A DNA stretch of 64,000 nt from Saccharomonospora sp. CUA-673 (GTDB lineage: Bacteria; Actinomycetota; Actinomycetes; Mycobacteriales; Pseudonocardiaceae), in NCBI RefSeq assembly GCF_001942305.1, contig NZ_MKKE01000006.1:55976-119975 (forward strand), written 5' to 3'. Shown here in pieces: positions 36,577-44,689 of the stretch. Numbering within the stretch: the stretch's first letter is position 1; each line of letters begins with the position of its first letter. Below the pieces are notes generated by a model. That model was not told where the DNA came from and did no database searches. It worked only from the letters and a program-made list of their open reading frames with translations. Made by a program: the position numbers and the translations under genes.

Positions 36577-37238
36577 TCAGCTCCCCTGCCGGTGCAGCAG
36601 CCCGAGGTGGAGCGCGCGGAGCACGGCCCGAGTGCGGTCACGGACGTGGAGTTTCATCAGCACGCTCGACACGTGGTTCTTCACGGTGCCCTCGGCGAGG
36701 TACACGGCGTCGGCGATCTCCCGGTTGTTGAATCCGCCCGCGAGCAGCCGCAGGACGTCGAGTTCCCGATCGGTCAGCGGTTCGGGCGGGGGCAGGTCGT
36801 CGAACTCGGGCACCTCGTCGGCCGCGTCGACGGCGCGCACGAGCCGCTCGGTCAACGCGGGCTGGACGAGTGATCCGCCGCCGGCCAGGGTGCGGATGGC
36901 GTGCACGAGCTGCTCGAGCGTGACGTCCTTGAGCAGGTAGCCGCGGGCGCGGCGCGCAGCGCCTTGAGGACGAGCTCGTCGTCGTCGAACGTCGTGAGCA
37001 CGAGCACCGGGATGTCGATCCCCCGCTCGCGCATGGCCTCGAGGGTCGCGATGCCGTCGCGGCCGGGCATCCGCAGGTCCAGCAGCACCACGTCGAGGTC
37101 CTCGCGCGCGAGGACGTCGAGCGCCTCGTCGCCGTCGGCGGCCTCGGCCACGACCGTGACGTCGTCGGCGAGGCCGAGCAGGCTGAGCACTCCCTGGCGC
37201 ACCAACGTCTGGTCGTCGACCACGCACACGCGGATCAT
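36577..37238 (-). CDS. LuxR-family response regulator (one apparent frameshift)
   Basis: Receiver domain: IRVCVVDDQTLVRQGVL with acidic DD, phosphorylated Asp in VLLDLRMPGRDG, switch TTFDDDELVLKALRAGA. A base is missing at about 36957 (GCCGCGCC for GCCGGCGCC); restored, GYLLKDVTLEQLVHAIRTLAGG joins and the C-terminal LuxR helix-turn-helix follows (LTDRELDVLRLLAGGFNNREIADAVYLAEGTVKNHVSSVLMKL). The ATG overlaps the kinase stop, so the two form an operon in the order kinase-regulator. Likely target: the divergent ABC transporter. Confidence 0.9.
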
Positions 37239-38407
37239 CCGGCGCCCACCTGCACCGGCGCCTGGACGGTCGACTGTTCGGCAGGCGGCAGTTCGAGGTG
37301 CACCGCGAACCCGTCCCGGCCGTCGAACGACACGGTCCCGCCCTGTTCCTCGGCGCGCTCGCGCAGGCCGGTGAGGCCGTTGCCGAGCCGCAAGGCGGCG
37401 GTGCCGCGGCCGTCGTCGCGGGCGTCGAGCACGATGCCGCCGTCGTCGGCGGCCCGCACCTCGATCCACAGGTTCGCCGCCGCGGAGTGCCGAATGGCGT
37501 TGGTGACGATCTCCTGCACGCAGCGGATCAGCACCGTGATGCGGCGTTCGTCGACCTCGACGTCGTCGGCGACGGTCAGGTGCCCGCGCGGCCGGGGCAG
37601 GTCGCGGACGATCATGTCGAGCGCCGTGCGCAACTCGGGCGGGCGGGAGCGCAGGTTGCCGACGGCGGCCCGCACGTCGGCCAGCAGGTCCTTGGCCAGC
37701 AGCCGCGACCGCTCGACGTCGTCGGCGGCCCCCTGCCCGCGGACCCGGTGCGAGGCCGTCTCGAGGTTCAGCGCCAACGCCGACAGCTTGTGCCCCACCT
37801 GGTCGTGCAGTTCGCGCGCGATGCGCAGCCGTTCCTGCGCCTGGCTCGACTCGGCCAGCAACGCCGAGGCGCTGCGCAGTTCGGCGTGGGCGACGGCGAG
37901 GTTCTCGTTGGCGATGCGTTCGCGCTGGTCGTTCCAGGCGGTGAACAGGTACATCGCCTGCAGCACCGCGTACAGCGCCGTGCTGAGCAGCAGCTCCATC
38001 CAGCCCAGCCCGTGGGACAACACCGACACCGCCACGACGGCGGTGTTGCCGATGGCGACGCCGACGGCGAAGCGCACCGACATGGTCTGGGCGGCCACCG
38101 CGGCCACGAACACGAGCAGGATCGGTGTCACGCCGTGGTTTCCCGTGAGCAGCACGGTCGCCGCACCGCAGCCCATCATCACCGTCACGTGGACGCCGGG
38201 GTTGATCCGGCTGCCGGCACCCGACGTCCACGCCGCCAGCATCGCGGCGGCGTAACCGACGTAGCACAGCAGCCACACCCAGAACGGCCCGCGCGTCACG
38301 TCGCCGACGACGATCTCGAGGTACACCGTCGGCACGCCGATGACGAGATAGACCGCCAGCCCGGCCAGGCCTGCCCACTGCTCGAGGCGTTCGGTCCGCA
38401 TCCGCAA
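37235..38407 (-). CDS. Sensor histidine kinase (HisKA_3, DesK/LiaS-like)
   Basis: 390 residues. Six predicted N-terminal membrane helices (about 10-165), a coiled coil, then the HisKA_3 box RLRIARELHDQVGHKLSALALNLE with phosphorylated His, and an HATPase_c domain (EIVTNAIRHSAAANLWIEV, DDGRGTAALRLGNGLTGLRERAEEQGG). It phosphorylates the overlapping response regulator. The membrane-embedded sensor with no outer domain fits kinases that sense membrane state or an ABC transporter. Start ATG 38407 or 38401. Confidence 0.92.
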   Translation of the reverse strand: MRMRTERLEQWAGLAGLAVYLVIGVPTVYLEIVVGDVTRGPFWVWLLCYVGYAAAMLAAWTSGAGSRINPGVHVTVMMGCGAATVLLTGNHGVTPILLVFVAAVAAQTMSVRFAVGVAIGNTAVVAVSVLSHGLGWMELLLSTALYAVLQAMYLFTAWNDQRERIANENLAVAHAELRSASALLAESSQAQERLRIARELHDQVGHKLSALALNLETASHRVRGQGAADDVERSRLLAKDLLADVRAAVGNLRSRPPELRTALDMIVRDLPRPRGHLTVADDVEVDERRITVLIRCVQEIVTNAIRHSAAANLWIEVRAADDGGIVLDARDDGRGTAALRLGNGLTGLRERAEEQGGTVSFDGRDGFAVHLELPPAEQSTVQAPVQVGAG

Positions 38408-38438
38408 AGTCTAGAAGCGCCGCACTGCCCGCGGCACC

Positions 38439-38475
38439 TGCCGGAAGTCATGCCCCGCGATCGTGACGTTCGGCA
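38439..38475 (+). promoter_or_regulatory. Inverted-repeat operator upstream of the ABC transporter operon
   Basis: Arms TGCCGGAAGTCA (38439-38450) and TGACGTTCGGCA (38464-38475) match as inverted repeats at 10 of 12 positions with a 13-nt spacer. They lie about 25 nt upstream of a possible -10 box TACCTT (38501-38506) for the ABC genes. This is a plausible site for activation by the adjacent LuxR-type response regulator. Confidence 0.5.
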
Positions 38476-38545
38476 GAAGCGCCGGACCCGCCCCGCTCCC
38501 TACCTTGCTTCTCAAACAGGGATCAGCAGGGGAAAGGACCGGGAC

Positions 38546-39340
38546 ATGGGCGTCATCGAGGTCGACGACGTACGCAAGCGCTACGGCGACACGACCGCCG
38601 TGGACGGCGTCAGTTTCACGGTGGAACAGGGCGAGATCTTCGGCGTGCTCGGCCGGAACGGGGCGGGCAAGACGACGACCGTGGAGATCATCTCCGGACT
38701 GCGGAAACCGGATTCGGGGACGGTCCGCGTACTCGGGCTCGACCCGATGCGCGACCGCAAGGCCGTACGCAACGTCCTCGGCGTGCAGCTGCAGGAGGGC
38801 ATGCTGCCGGACAACGCGACGGTCACCGAGATGATCCGGCTGTACCGCTCGTTCTACGCCGACGGTGACGACCCGGAGCGGCTGCTGGCCGACCTGGGCC
38901 TGGAGGACAAGCGGGGCACCCGCGTCGAGAACCTCTCCGGCGGGCAGCTGCAGCGGCTGTCGATCGCGCTCGCGCTCGTCGGCAAACCGCGGGTGGCGAT
39001 CCTCGACGAGCTGACCACCGGGCTCGACCCGCGGGGCAGGCGGAACACCTGGCAGCTGGTCGAGCAGGTGCGCTCGGCGGGCGTGACGATCCTGCTCGTC
39101 ACGCACTTCATGGACGAGGCGCAACGGTTGTGCGACCGCATCGCGGTGTTCGACCGCGGCCGGATCGCCGCGTTGGACACCCCGGAGGGACTCATCGCGC
39201 GCACCCACGGCGACGGCAACGCCTCGCTCGACGAGTCGTTCCTCGCCATGACCGAGGACACCGAGGACACCGAGGACTTCGGGGACTTCGGGGACTTCGA
39301 GGACTTCGAGGACGAGTTCGATGTGGAGGCAGGGCGATGA
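38546..39340 (+). CDS. ABC transporter ATP-binding protein
   Basis: 264 residues. Walker A GRNGAGKTT, Q-loop VLGVQLQEGMLPDNATVTE, signature LSGGQLQRLSIALAL, Walker B VAILDELTTGLDPRG and switch His in VTHFMDEA are all in place. After about residue 235 comes an unusual acidic tail built of short TED/FGD/FED repeats encoded by 9-nt DNA repeats. It energises the permease encoded by the overlapping next gene. RBS GGGGAAAGG precedes ATG 38546. Confidence 0.93.
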   Translation: MGVIEVDDVRKRYGDTTAVDGVSFTVEQGEIFGVLGRNGAGKTTTVEIISGLRKPDSGTVRVLGLDPMRDRKAVRNVLGVQLQEGMLPDNATVTEMIRLYRSFYADGDDPERLLADLGLEDKRGTRVENLSGGQLQRLSIALALVGKPRVAILDELTTGLDPRGRRNTWQLVEQVRSAGVTILLVTHFMDEAQRLCDRIAVFDRGRIAALDTPEGLIARTHGDGNASLDESFLAMTEDTEDTEDFGDFGDFEDFEDEFDVEAGR

Positions 39341-40128
39341 CGGGCACGGCGAACACAGCGACCACGGCGATTCCCCGCACGGGCCCGGGGTGGCGCGGCT
39401 GGGCCGCGTTGACGGCCCACGAGGCACGGATGGTCCGGCGGGACACGGCAGGCCTGCTGTTCCCGCTCGGCATGCCGCTGCTGATCCTCGTGATGAGCGG
39501 CGGCGGCGAGTCCGATGCGGTGCCGGGCATGGCCGGCATGAGCCAGCAGATGGCGTTCCTGCTGCCGATGGCGATCACGATGGTGGTCGCGATGATCGGC
39601 GTGATCAACGTGCCGTCGTTCCTGGCGACCTATCGGCGGTACAAGATGCTCCGCAGGCTGTCGGTGACGCCCGCGAGCCCGATGATGGTGCTCGTCGCGC
39701 AGATGGTCGTGGGCCTGGTGCAGGCCCTCGCAGGGATCGCGCTGCTGCTCGTGGTCGCCGCATTGATGTTCGACGTCGCCCCGCCCGCCGGACCGCTGAC
39801 GCTGGTGGGCGTGTTCGCGCTGATGACCACGGCGATGTTCGCGCTCGGCATGCTCGTGGCGGCCGTGTCGCCGACGCCGAACGCGGCGCTCGCGATCGGC
39901 CTCATCGGGTTCTTCGCGATCATGGCGCTCGGCGGCGGGTTCGGCAACGCCGAGAGCCTGCCGAGCTGGCTCTCGACGGCCGGCGGGTACCTGCCGTTCG
40001 GCGCGGGGCTGCAGTCGATGCTGGCCGCGTGGACGGGACAGGCCGTCGACGCGGGTCAGCTCGCGGCGCTGGTCGTCACCACGGTCGTCGCGGGAGCGGT
40101 GTCGGCACGCCTGTTCAAGTGGGAGTAG
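39337..40128 (+). CDS. ABC-2 type transporter permease
   Basis: 263 residues with six predicted helices (LLFPLGMPLLILVMSG; MAFLLPMAITMVVAMIGVI; LVAQMVVGLVQALAGIALLLVV; LVGVFALMTTAMFALGMLV; ALAIGLIGFFAIMALGGGF; LAALVVTTVVAGAVSA) and the ABC-2 motif PSFLATYRRYKMLRRLSVTPAS. Start overlaps the ATPase stop (ATGA). The pair is an exporter, probably of drugs or lipids, under control of the divergent two-component system. Confidence 0.92.
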   Translation: MTGTANTATTAIPRTGPGWRGWAALTAHEARMVRRDTAGLLFPLGMPLLILVMSGGGESDAVPGMAGMSQQMAFLLPMAITMVVAMIGVINVPSFLATYRRYKMLRRLSVTPASPMMVLVAQMVVGLVQALAGIALLLVVAALMFDVAPPAGPLTLVGVFALMTTAMFALGMLVAAVSPTPNAALAIGLIGFFAIMALGGGFGNAESLPSWLSTAGGYLPFGAGLQSMLAAWTGQAVDAGQLAALVVTTVVAGAVSARLFKWE

Positions 40129-40197
40129 CGAACGGCGTGCGGTGATCGGGGGTGTGGTGATCGGAGGAGCCGGTCGTCGGGGGCCGGTGAAGGGGAA

Positions 40198-41061
40198 TCA
40201 GCCACCGCGGGTCTCGAGTGCGAGGCGCAGTTTCAAGCCGAGTTTCACCACGGCCAGGAACGGCTTCCACACGAGCCCGCGGTGGCGGTCGGCCAGGTAC
40301 CGGTAGGCGCTGTCGTGGTGGGCGGCGAGCATCGTGGCCGACGCCTTCGACGTCGACTCGCCGCCGATGTGCATCACCGCCGCCGACGGGGCGTACACGT
40401 TCTGCCAGCCCGCCCGGGCGATGCGGTCACCGAGGTCGACGTCCTCGAAATACATGAAATAGCGCTCGTCGAAACCGCCGACCGCGTCGAACGCCTCGCG
40501 GCGGATCAGCTGACACGACCCGGACAGCCACCCGGCGGTGCGCTCGGTGGGTTCGCCGGTCTCCTGCCGGTAGGCGCGGGTCCACGGGTTGCCGGGCCAG
40601 ATCTTGCCGAACACGGCGTGGCCGATGCCGCGGCCCGGCGAGGGCAGCAGCCGCGCGGACGGGTACACCGAGCCGTCGGGTTCGCGGATCAACGGGCCGA
40701 ACGCACCGCCCTGGGGCCGGCGGCGGGCGACGGCGAGGAGCTCATCGAGCGAACCCGGGTCCCATTCGAGGTCGGGGTTGGCGATGACGACCCAGCCGAT
40801 GTCGTCGCCGAGCGCCGCGACGCCGCGGTTGGCGCCCCCGCCGTAGCCGAGGTTGCCGCCGGTGGGCACGAGCGTCACGCCGGCGCGTTCGGCGGCCTTC
40901 TCCGGGGCGCCGTCGACGGATCCGTTGTCGGCCAGGACGACGGGCACGTCCCGCTCGCTCGCGGCGGCGAGCGTGTCGAGGAATCGCTCGAGAGTCGCAC
41001 CCGGGGAGTAGGTCACGGTCACCACGGCGACACCGTCACCGTAGGTCTTCGGCTCGGTCAC
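40198..41061 (-). CDS. wbbL: GT2 glycosyltransferase, WbbL-like rhamnosyltransferase
   Basis: 287 residues. GT2 fold: VAVVTVTYSPGATLERFLDTLAAASE, DNGSVDGA, NLGYGGGANRG, IANPDLEWDPGS (DXD-type), GWLSGSCQLIRREAFDAVGGFDERYFMYFEDVDLGDRIARAGW. In mycobacteria WbbL adds rhamnose to the GlcNAc-lipid linker of arabinogalactan and lies next to manC and rmlD, similar to the setting here. Start GTG 41061. Assignment to WbbL itself rests on context. Confidence 0.85.
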   Translation of the reverse strand: MTEPKTYGDGVAVVTVTYSPGATLERFLDTLAAASERDVPVVLADNGSVDGAPEKAAERAGVTLVPTGGNLGYGGGANRGVAALGDDIGWVVIANPDLEWDPGSLDELLAVARRRPQGGAFGPLIREPDGSVYPSARLLPSPGRGIGHAVFGKIWPGNPWTRAYRQETGEPTERTAGWLSGSCQLIRREAFDAVGGFDERYFMYFEDVDLGDRIARAGWQNVYAPSAAVMHIGGESTSKASATMLAAHHDSAYRYLADRHRGLVWKPFLAVVKLGLKLRLALETRGG

Positions 41062-41092
41062 GCGGTCATTCTGCACCCGCCCCGGCGAAGCC

Positions 41093-41139
41093 CCCGAGGG
41101 CCCCATGGTCGCGTTGAACGCAGCCATGGGGCCGTCGGG
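41093..41139. terminator. Palindromic intergenic element, copy 2
   Basis: Left arm 41093-41115 (CCCGAGGGCCCCATGGTCGC then GTT), one-base loop at 41116, right arm 41117-41139; 20 of 23 positions pair. A third partial arm (TTGAACGCGACCAATG) follows to about 41160. It lies 3' of the GT4 gene ending at 41198 and upstream of the wbbL-like gene. Confidence 0.75.
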
Positions 41140-41197
41140 TGCATTGAACGCGACCAATGTTCCCTTCGCGCGTGGCGCCGTGGCGCCGCGGCGCGGG

Positions 41198-42343
41198 TCA
41201 GGCGGCGACGCGGGCGGCGTGGGCTGCCTTGGCGTAGGCCTCGCGGTGCCGCTCGGCGGTGGAGCACCACGAGAACTCCTTCGCCCGCTGCTGCGCGGCG
41301 GACGCCAACCGGGCCCGCCGGGCCGGGTCGTCGAGCAGTTCGCGCAGCGCGGCGGCCACGTCACCGGCCCCGACGCCGCAGTAGGCCACGGCGTCCCCGC
41401 CGACCTCGGGCAGCGCCAGTCGACGCGTCGTCAGCACGCACGCGCCCGACGCCATCGCCTCGAGCACCGGCAGTCCGAAGCCCTCCCCCAGGCTCGGGTA
41501 CGCCACGAGTTCGCTGCCGCCGAGGAATCCGGCCAACGTGTCGAACGGCAGGTAACCGGCCCGGACCACCCGCAGCCGGTACGGCACGGATTCGAGTGCC
41601 GACTCCACCTGACGGTCCCACCCGGGCTGGCCCGCGAGCACGAGTGCGGGCGGGTCGGGCAGGTCGGCGACGGCGTGGGCGAACCCGCGGATGAGCGCGG
41701 GCACGTTCTTGCGTGGTTCGAGCGCGCCGAGGAACGCGACGTACGGCGTCGAGCCGATGCCGATGGCGTCCCGCGCCGCCTGCCGTTCCTCGGGCGAGGG
41801 CACGTGGAACCGTTCGTCGTCGACGCCGTGCCGGACGACCTCGATGTGGGCGGAACCGGTCTGGGCCACGCGTTCCAGTTCGTGGGCGGTCGCGTCGCTG
41901 GGGACGATGCACACGTCGGCGCGTCGCAGCGCGGTCTGTGTCCACGTGCGGAAGAAGCGGGCCTTCACCGACGAGTGCAGCACGGGGTCGGTGAAGAACG
42001 TCGCGTCGTGCAGGGTCACCACGGACGCGGCCCGGCTGGCCAGCGGCATCGTGTAGTGCGGCGAGTGGACGACGTCGACCCCGAGCCTGCGCACGAGCCG
42101 CGGCAGCGTGGTCTGTTCCCACGTCAGCCTGGCCGTTCGGGTGGCGGTGGAGTCGGCGGCGGGCACGATCCGGGCGTGCGGGGCGAGGTCGGAGTACAGC
42201 TCGACGTCCCGCGGCTGGCACACGACCGACGGCGCGGCGCCGTCGGCGTCGAGGGCGGCGACCAGCGAGTCGACATACCGACCCACGCCACCGCGGTCGA
42301 CGGGCACAGCGGTGGCGTCGATCAGAACTCCGGGATCGGCCAC
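41198..42343 (-). CDS. GT4 family glycosyltransferase
   Basis: 381 residues, GT-B fold: VLIDATAVPVDRGGVGRYVDSLVAALDADG N-terminus, VVHSPHYTMPLASRAASVVTLHDATF, PYVAFLGALEPRKNVPALIRGFA and the EX7E region YPSLGEGFGLPVLEAMASG. It transfers a sugar from a nucleotide donor, likely a mannose-type transfer in envelope glycan synthesis given the neighbours. Donor and acceptor unknown. Start GTG 42343. Confidence 0.9.
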   Translation of the reverse strand: MADPGVLIDATAVPVDRGGVGRYVDSLVAALDADGAAPSVVCQPRDVELYSDLAPHARIVPAADSTATRTARLTWEQTTLPRLVRRLGVDVVHSPHYTMPLASRAASVVTLHDATFFTDPVLHSSVKARFFRTWTQTALRRADVCIVPSDATAHELERVAQTGSAHIEVVRHGVDDERFHVPSPEERQAARDAIGIGSTPYVAFLGALEPRKNVPALIRGFAHAVADLPDPPALVLAGQPGWDRQVESALESVPYRLRVVRAGYLPFDTLAGFLGGSELVAYPSLGEGFGLPVLEAMASGACVLTTRRLALPEVGGDAVAYCGVGAGDVAAALRELLDDPARRARLASAAQQRAKEFSWCSTAERHREAYAKAAHAARVAA

Positions 42344-42427
42344 CCGAGCAGGGTACGACTCCGCGCGGGTTCGTGGTGCGGGTTCCCCGAACTTCGCGAA
42401 ACGTCACACCCCGGTCAGGCGATCCGT

Positions 42428-43558
42428 TCAGCCACTGTGCAGCCGCCACACGGCCTCGGCCGCGCGCGTCCAACTGAACGCGGCGGCACGGCGCCGTCCC
42501 GCGTCGCCGAGGGCGGCACGGCGGTCGGCGCTGGTCAGGACGTCGCACAGGGCGGCGGTCAACGCCGCGACATCACCCCGCGGGACGCGCACCCCCGCCC
42601 CACCCGCGACCTCGGTCAGCGCAGGGGCGTCGGAATGCACCACGGGAACGCCCTCGGCCATCGCCTCCAGCACGGGCAGACCGAAGCCCTCGGCGAGGCT
42701 CGGCACGGCGACGACGTCGGCGCCCCGCAGCACGGTCGCCAGCTGCGCGTCGGGGATGTGGCCGAGCAGGTGGAGACGGTCGGCGGGCAGTCCGGCGCGG
42801 TCGGCGAGGTCCCGGACGTCCACACCACCCCAACCGGACTGTCCGACCAGGACGAGCGCCGCATCCGGCACGTCGACCATGGCCCGGACCAGCAGGTCGA
42901 TGCCCTTGCGCGGCTCGATCGTGCCGGTCGCGAGGACGTACCGGGCGGGGACGAACGGTCCTCCGGCGGCGGTGGGCCCTGCGGTGGGCTCTGCGGTCGG
43001 CCAGGTGGTGGGGCCGTGGCCGATGACGTGGACCGGTGCGGGCCCGGTGACGTGGGCGGCGAGCTCGTCGGCGACGGCCCGGGTCGGGACGACGAGGGCG
43101 TCCGCGTGCCGCGCGGCGGTGGCGATCGCCGCGCGGTGCCAGGCGACACCGCGCCGGGTGAGCGTCTCCGGGTGGGACCACGGGACCGTGTCGTGCACCG
43201 TGACCGACAGGGTCCGCCCGCGGGGCGCGCGCGGCGGCGCGAGGGGGGTCGGCGCGTGGACGGCGTCGCCGCCCGGCCACCACGGCAGACCCCGGCGCCA
43301 CAGTTCGGCGAGCACCCGCCGCGGCACCGGCAACACCCGCGGACCGGCGGCGTTGTCGAGGGCGTTGTCAAGGGCGTTGTCGAGGGCGGCGGTGAGCTGT
43401 GTCCGGTGGTGGCGGGCGACGACGCCGCGCACACGCCACCCGTCGGGGGCGGTCGCGGCCAGGGCGCGCAGCAGTTCCGCCGTGTACCGGCCCGTCCCGC
43501 CCGGCACGGGCGCCAGCAACTGCTCCGCGACCACCGTCAACTCCCGCACGGCCGCCAT
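42428..43558 (-). CDS. GT4 family glycosyltransferase
   Basis: 376 residues, paralogous in layout to the next gene: LTVVAEQLLAPVPGGTGRYTAELLRALAATAP, SVTVHDTVPWSHPETLTRRG, YVLATGTIEPRKGIDLLVRAM and VPSLAEGFGLPVLEAMAEGVPVV. Near residue 65 there is an ALDNALDNALDN repeat encoded by a 12-nt DNA repeat (about 43352-43387), which may vary in length. ATG 43558, or GTG three codons in, could start it. Confidence 0.88.
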   Translation of the reverse strand: MAAVRELTVVAEQLLAPVPGGTGRYTAELLRALAATAPDGWRVRGVVARHHRTQLTAALDNALDNALDNAAGPRVLPVPRRVLAELWRRGLPWWPGGDAVHAPTPLAPPRAPRGRTLSVTVHDTVPWSHPETLTRRGVAWHRAAIATAARHADALVVPTRAVADELAAHVTGPAPVHVIGHGPTTWPTAEPTAGPTAAGGPFVPARYVLATGTIEPRKGIDLLVRAMVDVPDAALVLVGQSGWGGVDVRDLADRAGLPADRLHLLGHIPDAQLATVLRGADVVAVPSLAEGFGLPVLEAMAEGVPVVHSDAPALTEVAGGAGVRVPRGDVAALTAALCDVLTSADRRAALGDAGRRRAAAFSWTRAAEAVWRLHSG

Positions 43559-43663
43559 TCTGCCGTGTGGACGCTCGCCCCCGGCGAAGGGAAGATTGGT
43601 CGCGCCCACCCGTCGCCCGACCGCCACCCCCCAATGACGCGCTGACGCGCGGCTGCGCTCGAT

Positions 43664-43686
43664 GCGACTATGGGGCCCTCGGGAGC
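43664..43686 (+). repeat. Palindromic intergenic element, half copy 3
   Basis: Matches the right half of copy 1 (13703-13725) at 22 of 23 positions: GCGACTATGGGGCCCT then CGGGAGC. Its left half is missing. It lies in the gap between two divergent glycosyltransferase genes, so here it cannot be a simple 3' terminator. Confidence 0.7.
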
Positions 43687-43708
43687 ACCTCGGCGGTATG
43701 TTCGGCGC

Positions 43709-44620
43709 ATGTCCGACTCCGCGCCTGCCACGACGGTCGTCGTCGTGACGTGGCGTGGTGCCGACCACCTCGCCGCGTGCCTCGGCGGGCTGGCCACGCA
43801 GACACGTCCACATCGGACGCTCGTGGTCGACAACGCCTCCGACGACGGCACCGACCGCGTCCTCGCCGAGCACCCGAGCCGGCCGGACGTCCTGCGGCTC
43901 GACGTCAACACCGGTTACGCGGGTGGCATCGCCGCCGCGCTCCCCCACGTCGACACCGAGTTCGTCGCCTGGCTCAACGACGACGCCGTCCCCCCACCCG
44001 ACTGGCTCGCCGTCCTCGAGACCGCCCTCGAACCCGACCCCGACGCCCCTGGACCCACCGCCGCGGTCACGTCCCGCCTGGTCCGCCCGGACGGCACGGT
44101 GCAGTCCACCGGTGTCGTCCTCACCCCTGACGGCCACGGCGCCGACACCACCGCCGAGCCGACCGACACCGACACCGCCCCGTTCGGTTTCTGCGGCGGC
44201 GCGGCCCTGCTGCGTACGCAGGTCCTGCGCGACGTCGGCGGGGTCCCGGCCGAGTTCTTCTGCTACTACGAGGACACCGACACGTCGTGGCGGCTGCGCC
44301 TGGCCGGGTGGGACGTCGTGAGCGCGCCGAGCAGCGTCCACCACCTGCACGGCGCGAGCACCCGGCCCGGTTCGGCTGCGTTCCACCGATGGAACGAGCG
44401 CAACCGTTTGCTCATGCTGTTGCGCTGCGCACCGGCGGGTGTCGCGGTGCGCGAGCTCGTCCGCTTCGCCGCGATCACCGCGGTTCTGCCGCTGCGGCGC
44501 ACCCGCCCGGCCGCCGCCAACTTCGACCCCCGCCTGCGGCTGGGAGTACTGACCGCGGTCGCACGCCGCCTGCCTGGGTATACCGCACGCGCCGCCTGGT
44601 TACCCGACGGTCGTCGGTGA
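43709..44620 (+). CDS. GT2 family glycosyltransferase
   Basis: 303 residues. GT2 motifs VVVVTWRGADHLAACLGGLATQ, LVVDNASDDGTDRVL, NTGYAGGIAAALPHVDTEFVAWLNDDAVPPPDW (DXD region), GFCGGAALLRTQVLRDVGGVPAEFFCYYEDTDTSWRLRLAGW. A C-terminal amphipathic part follows. The likely product is a rhamnosyl or galactofuranosyl transferase of the envelope glycan. ATG 43709 is preferred over an upstream in-frame start. Confidence 0.9.
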   Translation: MSDSAPATTVVVVTWRGADHLAACLGGLATQTRPHRTLVVDNASDDGTDRVLAEHPSRPDVLRLDVNTGYAGGIAAALPHVDTEFVAWLNDDAVPPPDWLAVLETALEPDPDAPGPTAAVTSRLVRPDGTVQSTGVVLTPDGHGADTTAEPTDTDTAPFGFCGGAALLRTQVLRDVGGVPAEFFCYYEDTDTSWRLRLAGWDVVSAPSSVHHLHGASTRPGSAAFHRWNERNRLLMLLRCAPAGVAVRELVRFAAITAVLPLRRTRPAAANFDPRLRLGVLTAVARRLPGYTARAAWLPDGRR

Positions 44621-44689
44621 GTCGAGGCGCGCTCTGGCGGCGGTGGGCCGCGGGATAAGCTGAGGCCACTGAGGGGAAGGAGCGCGCCC

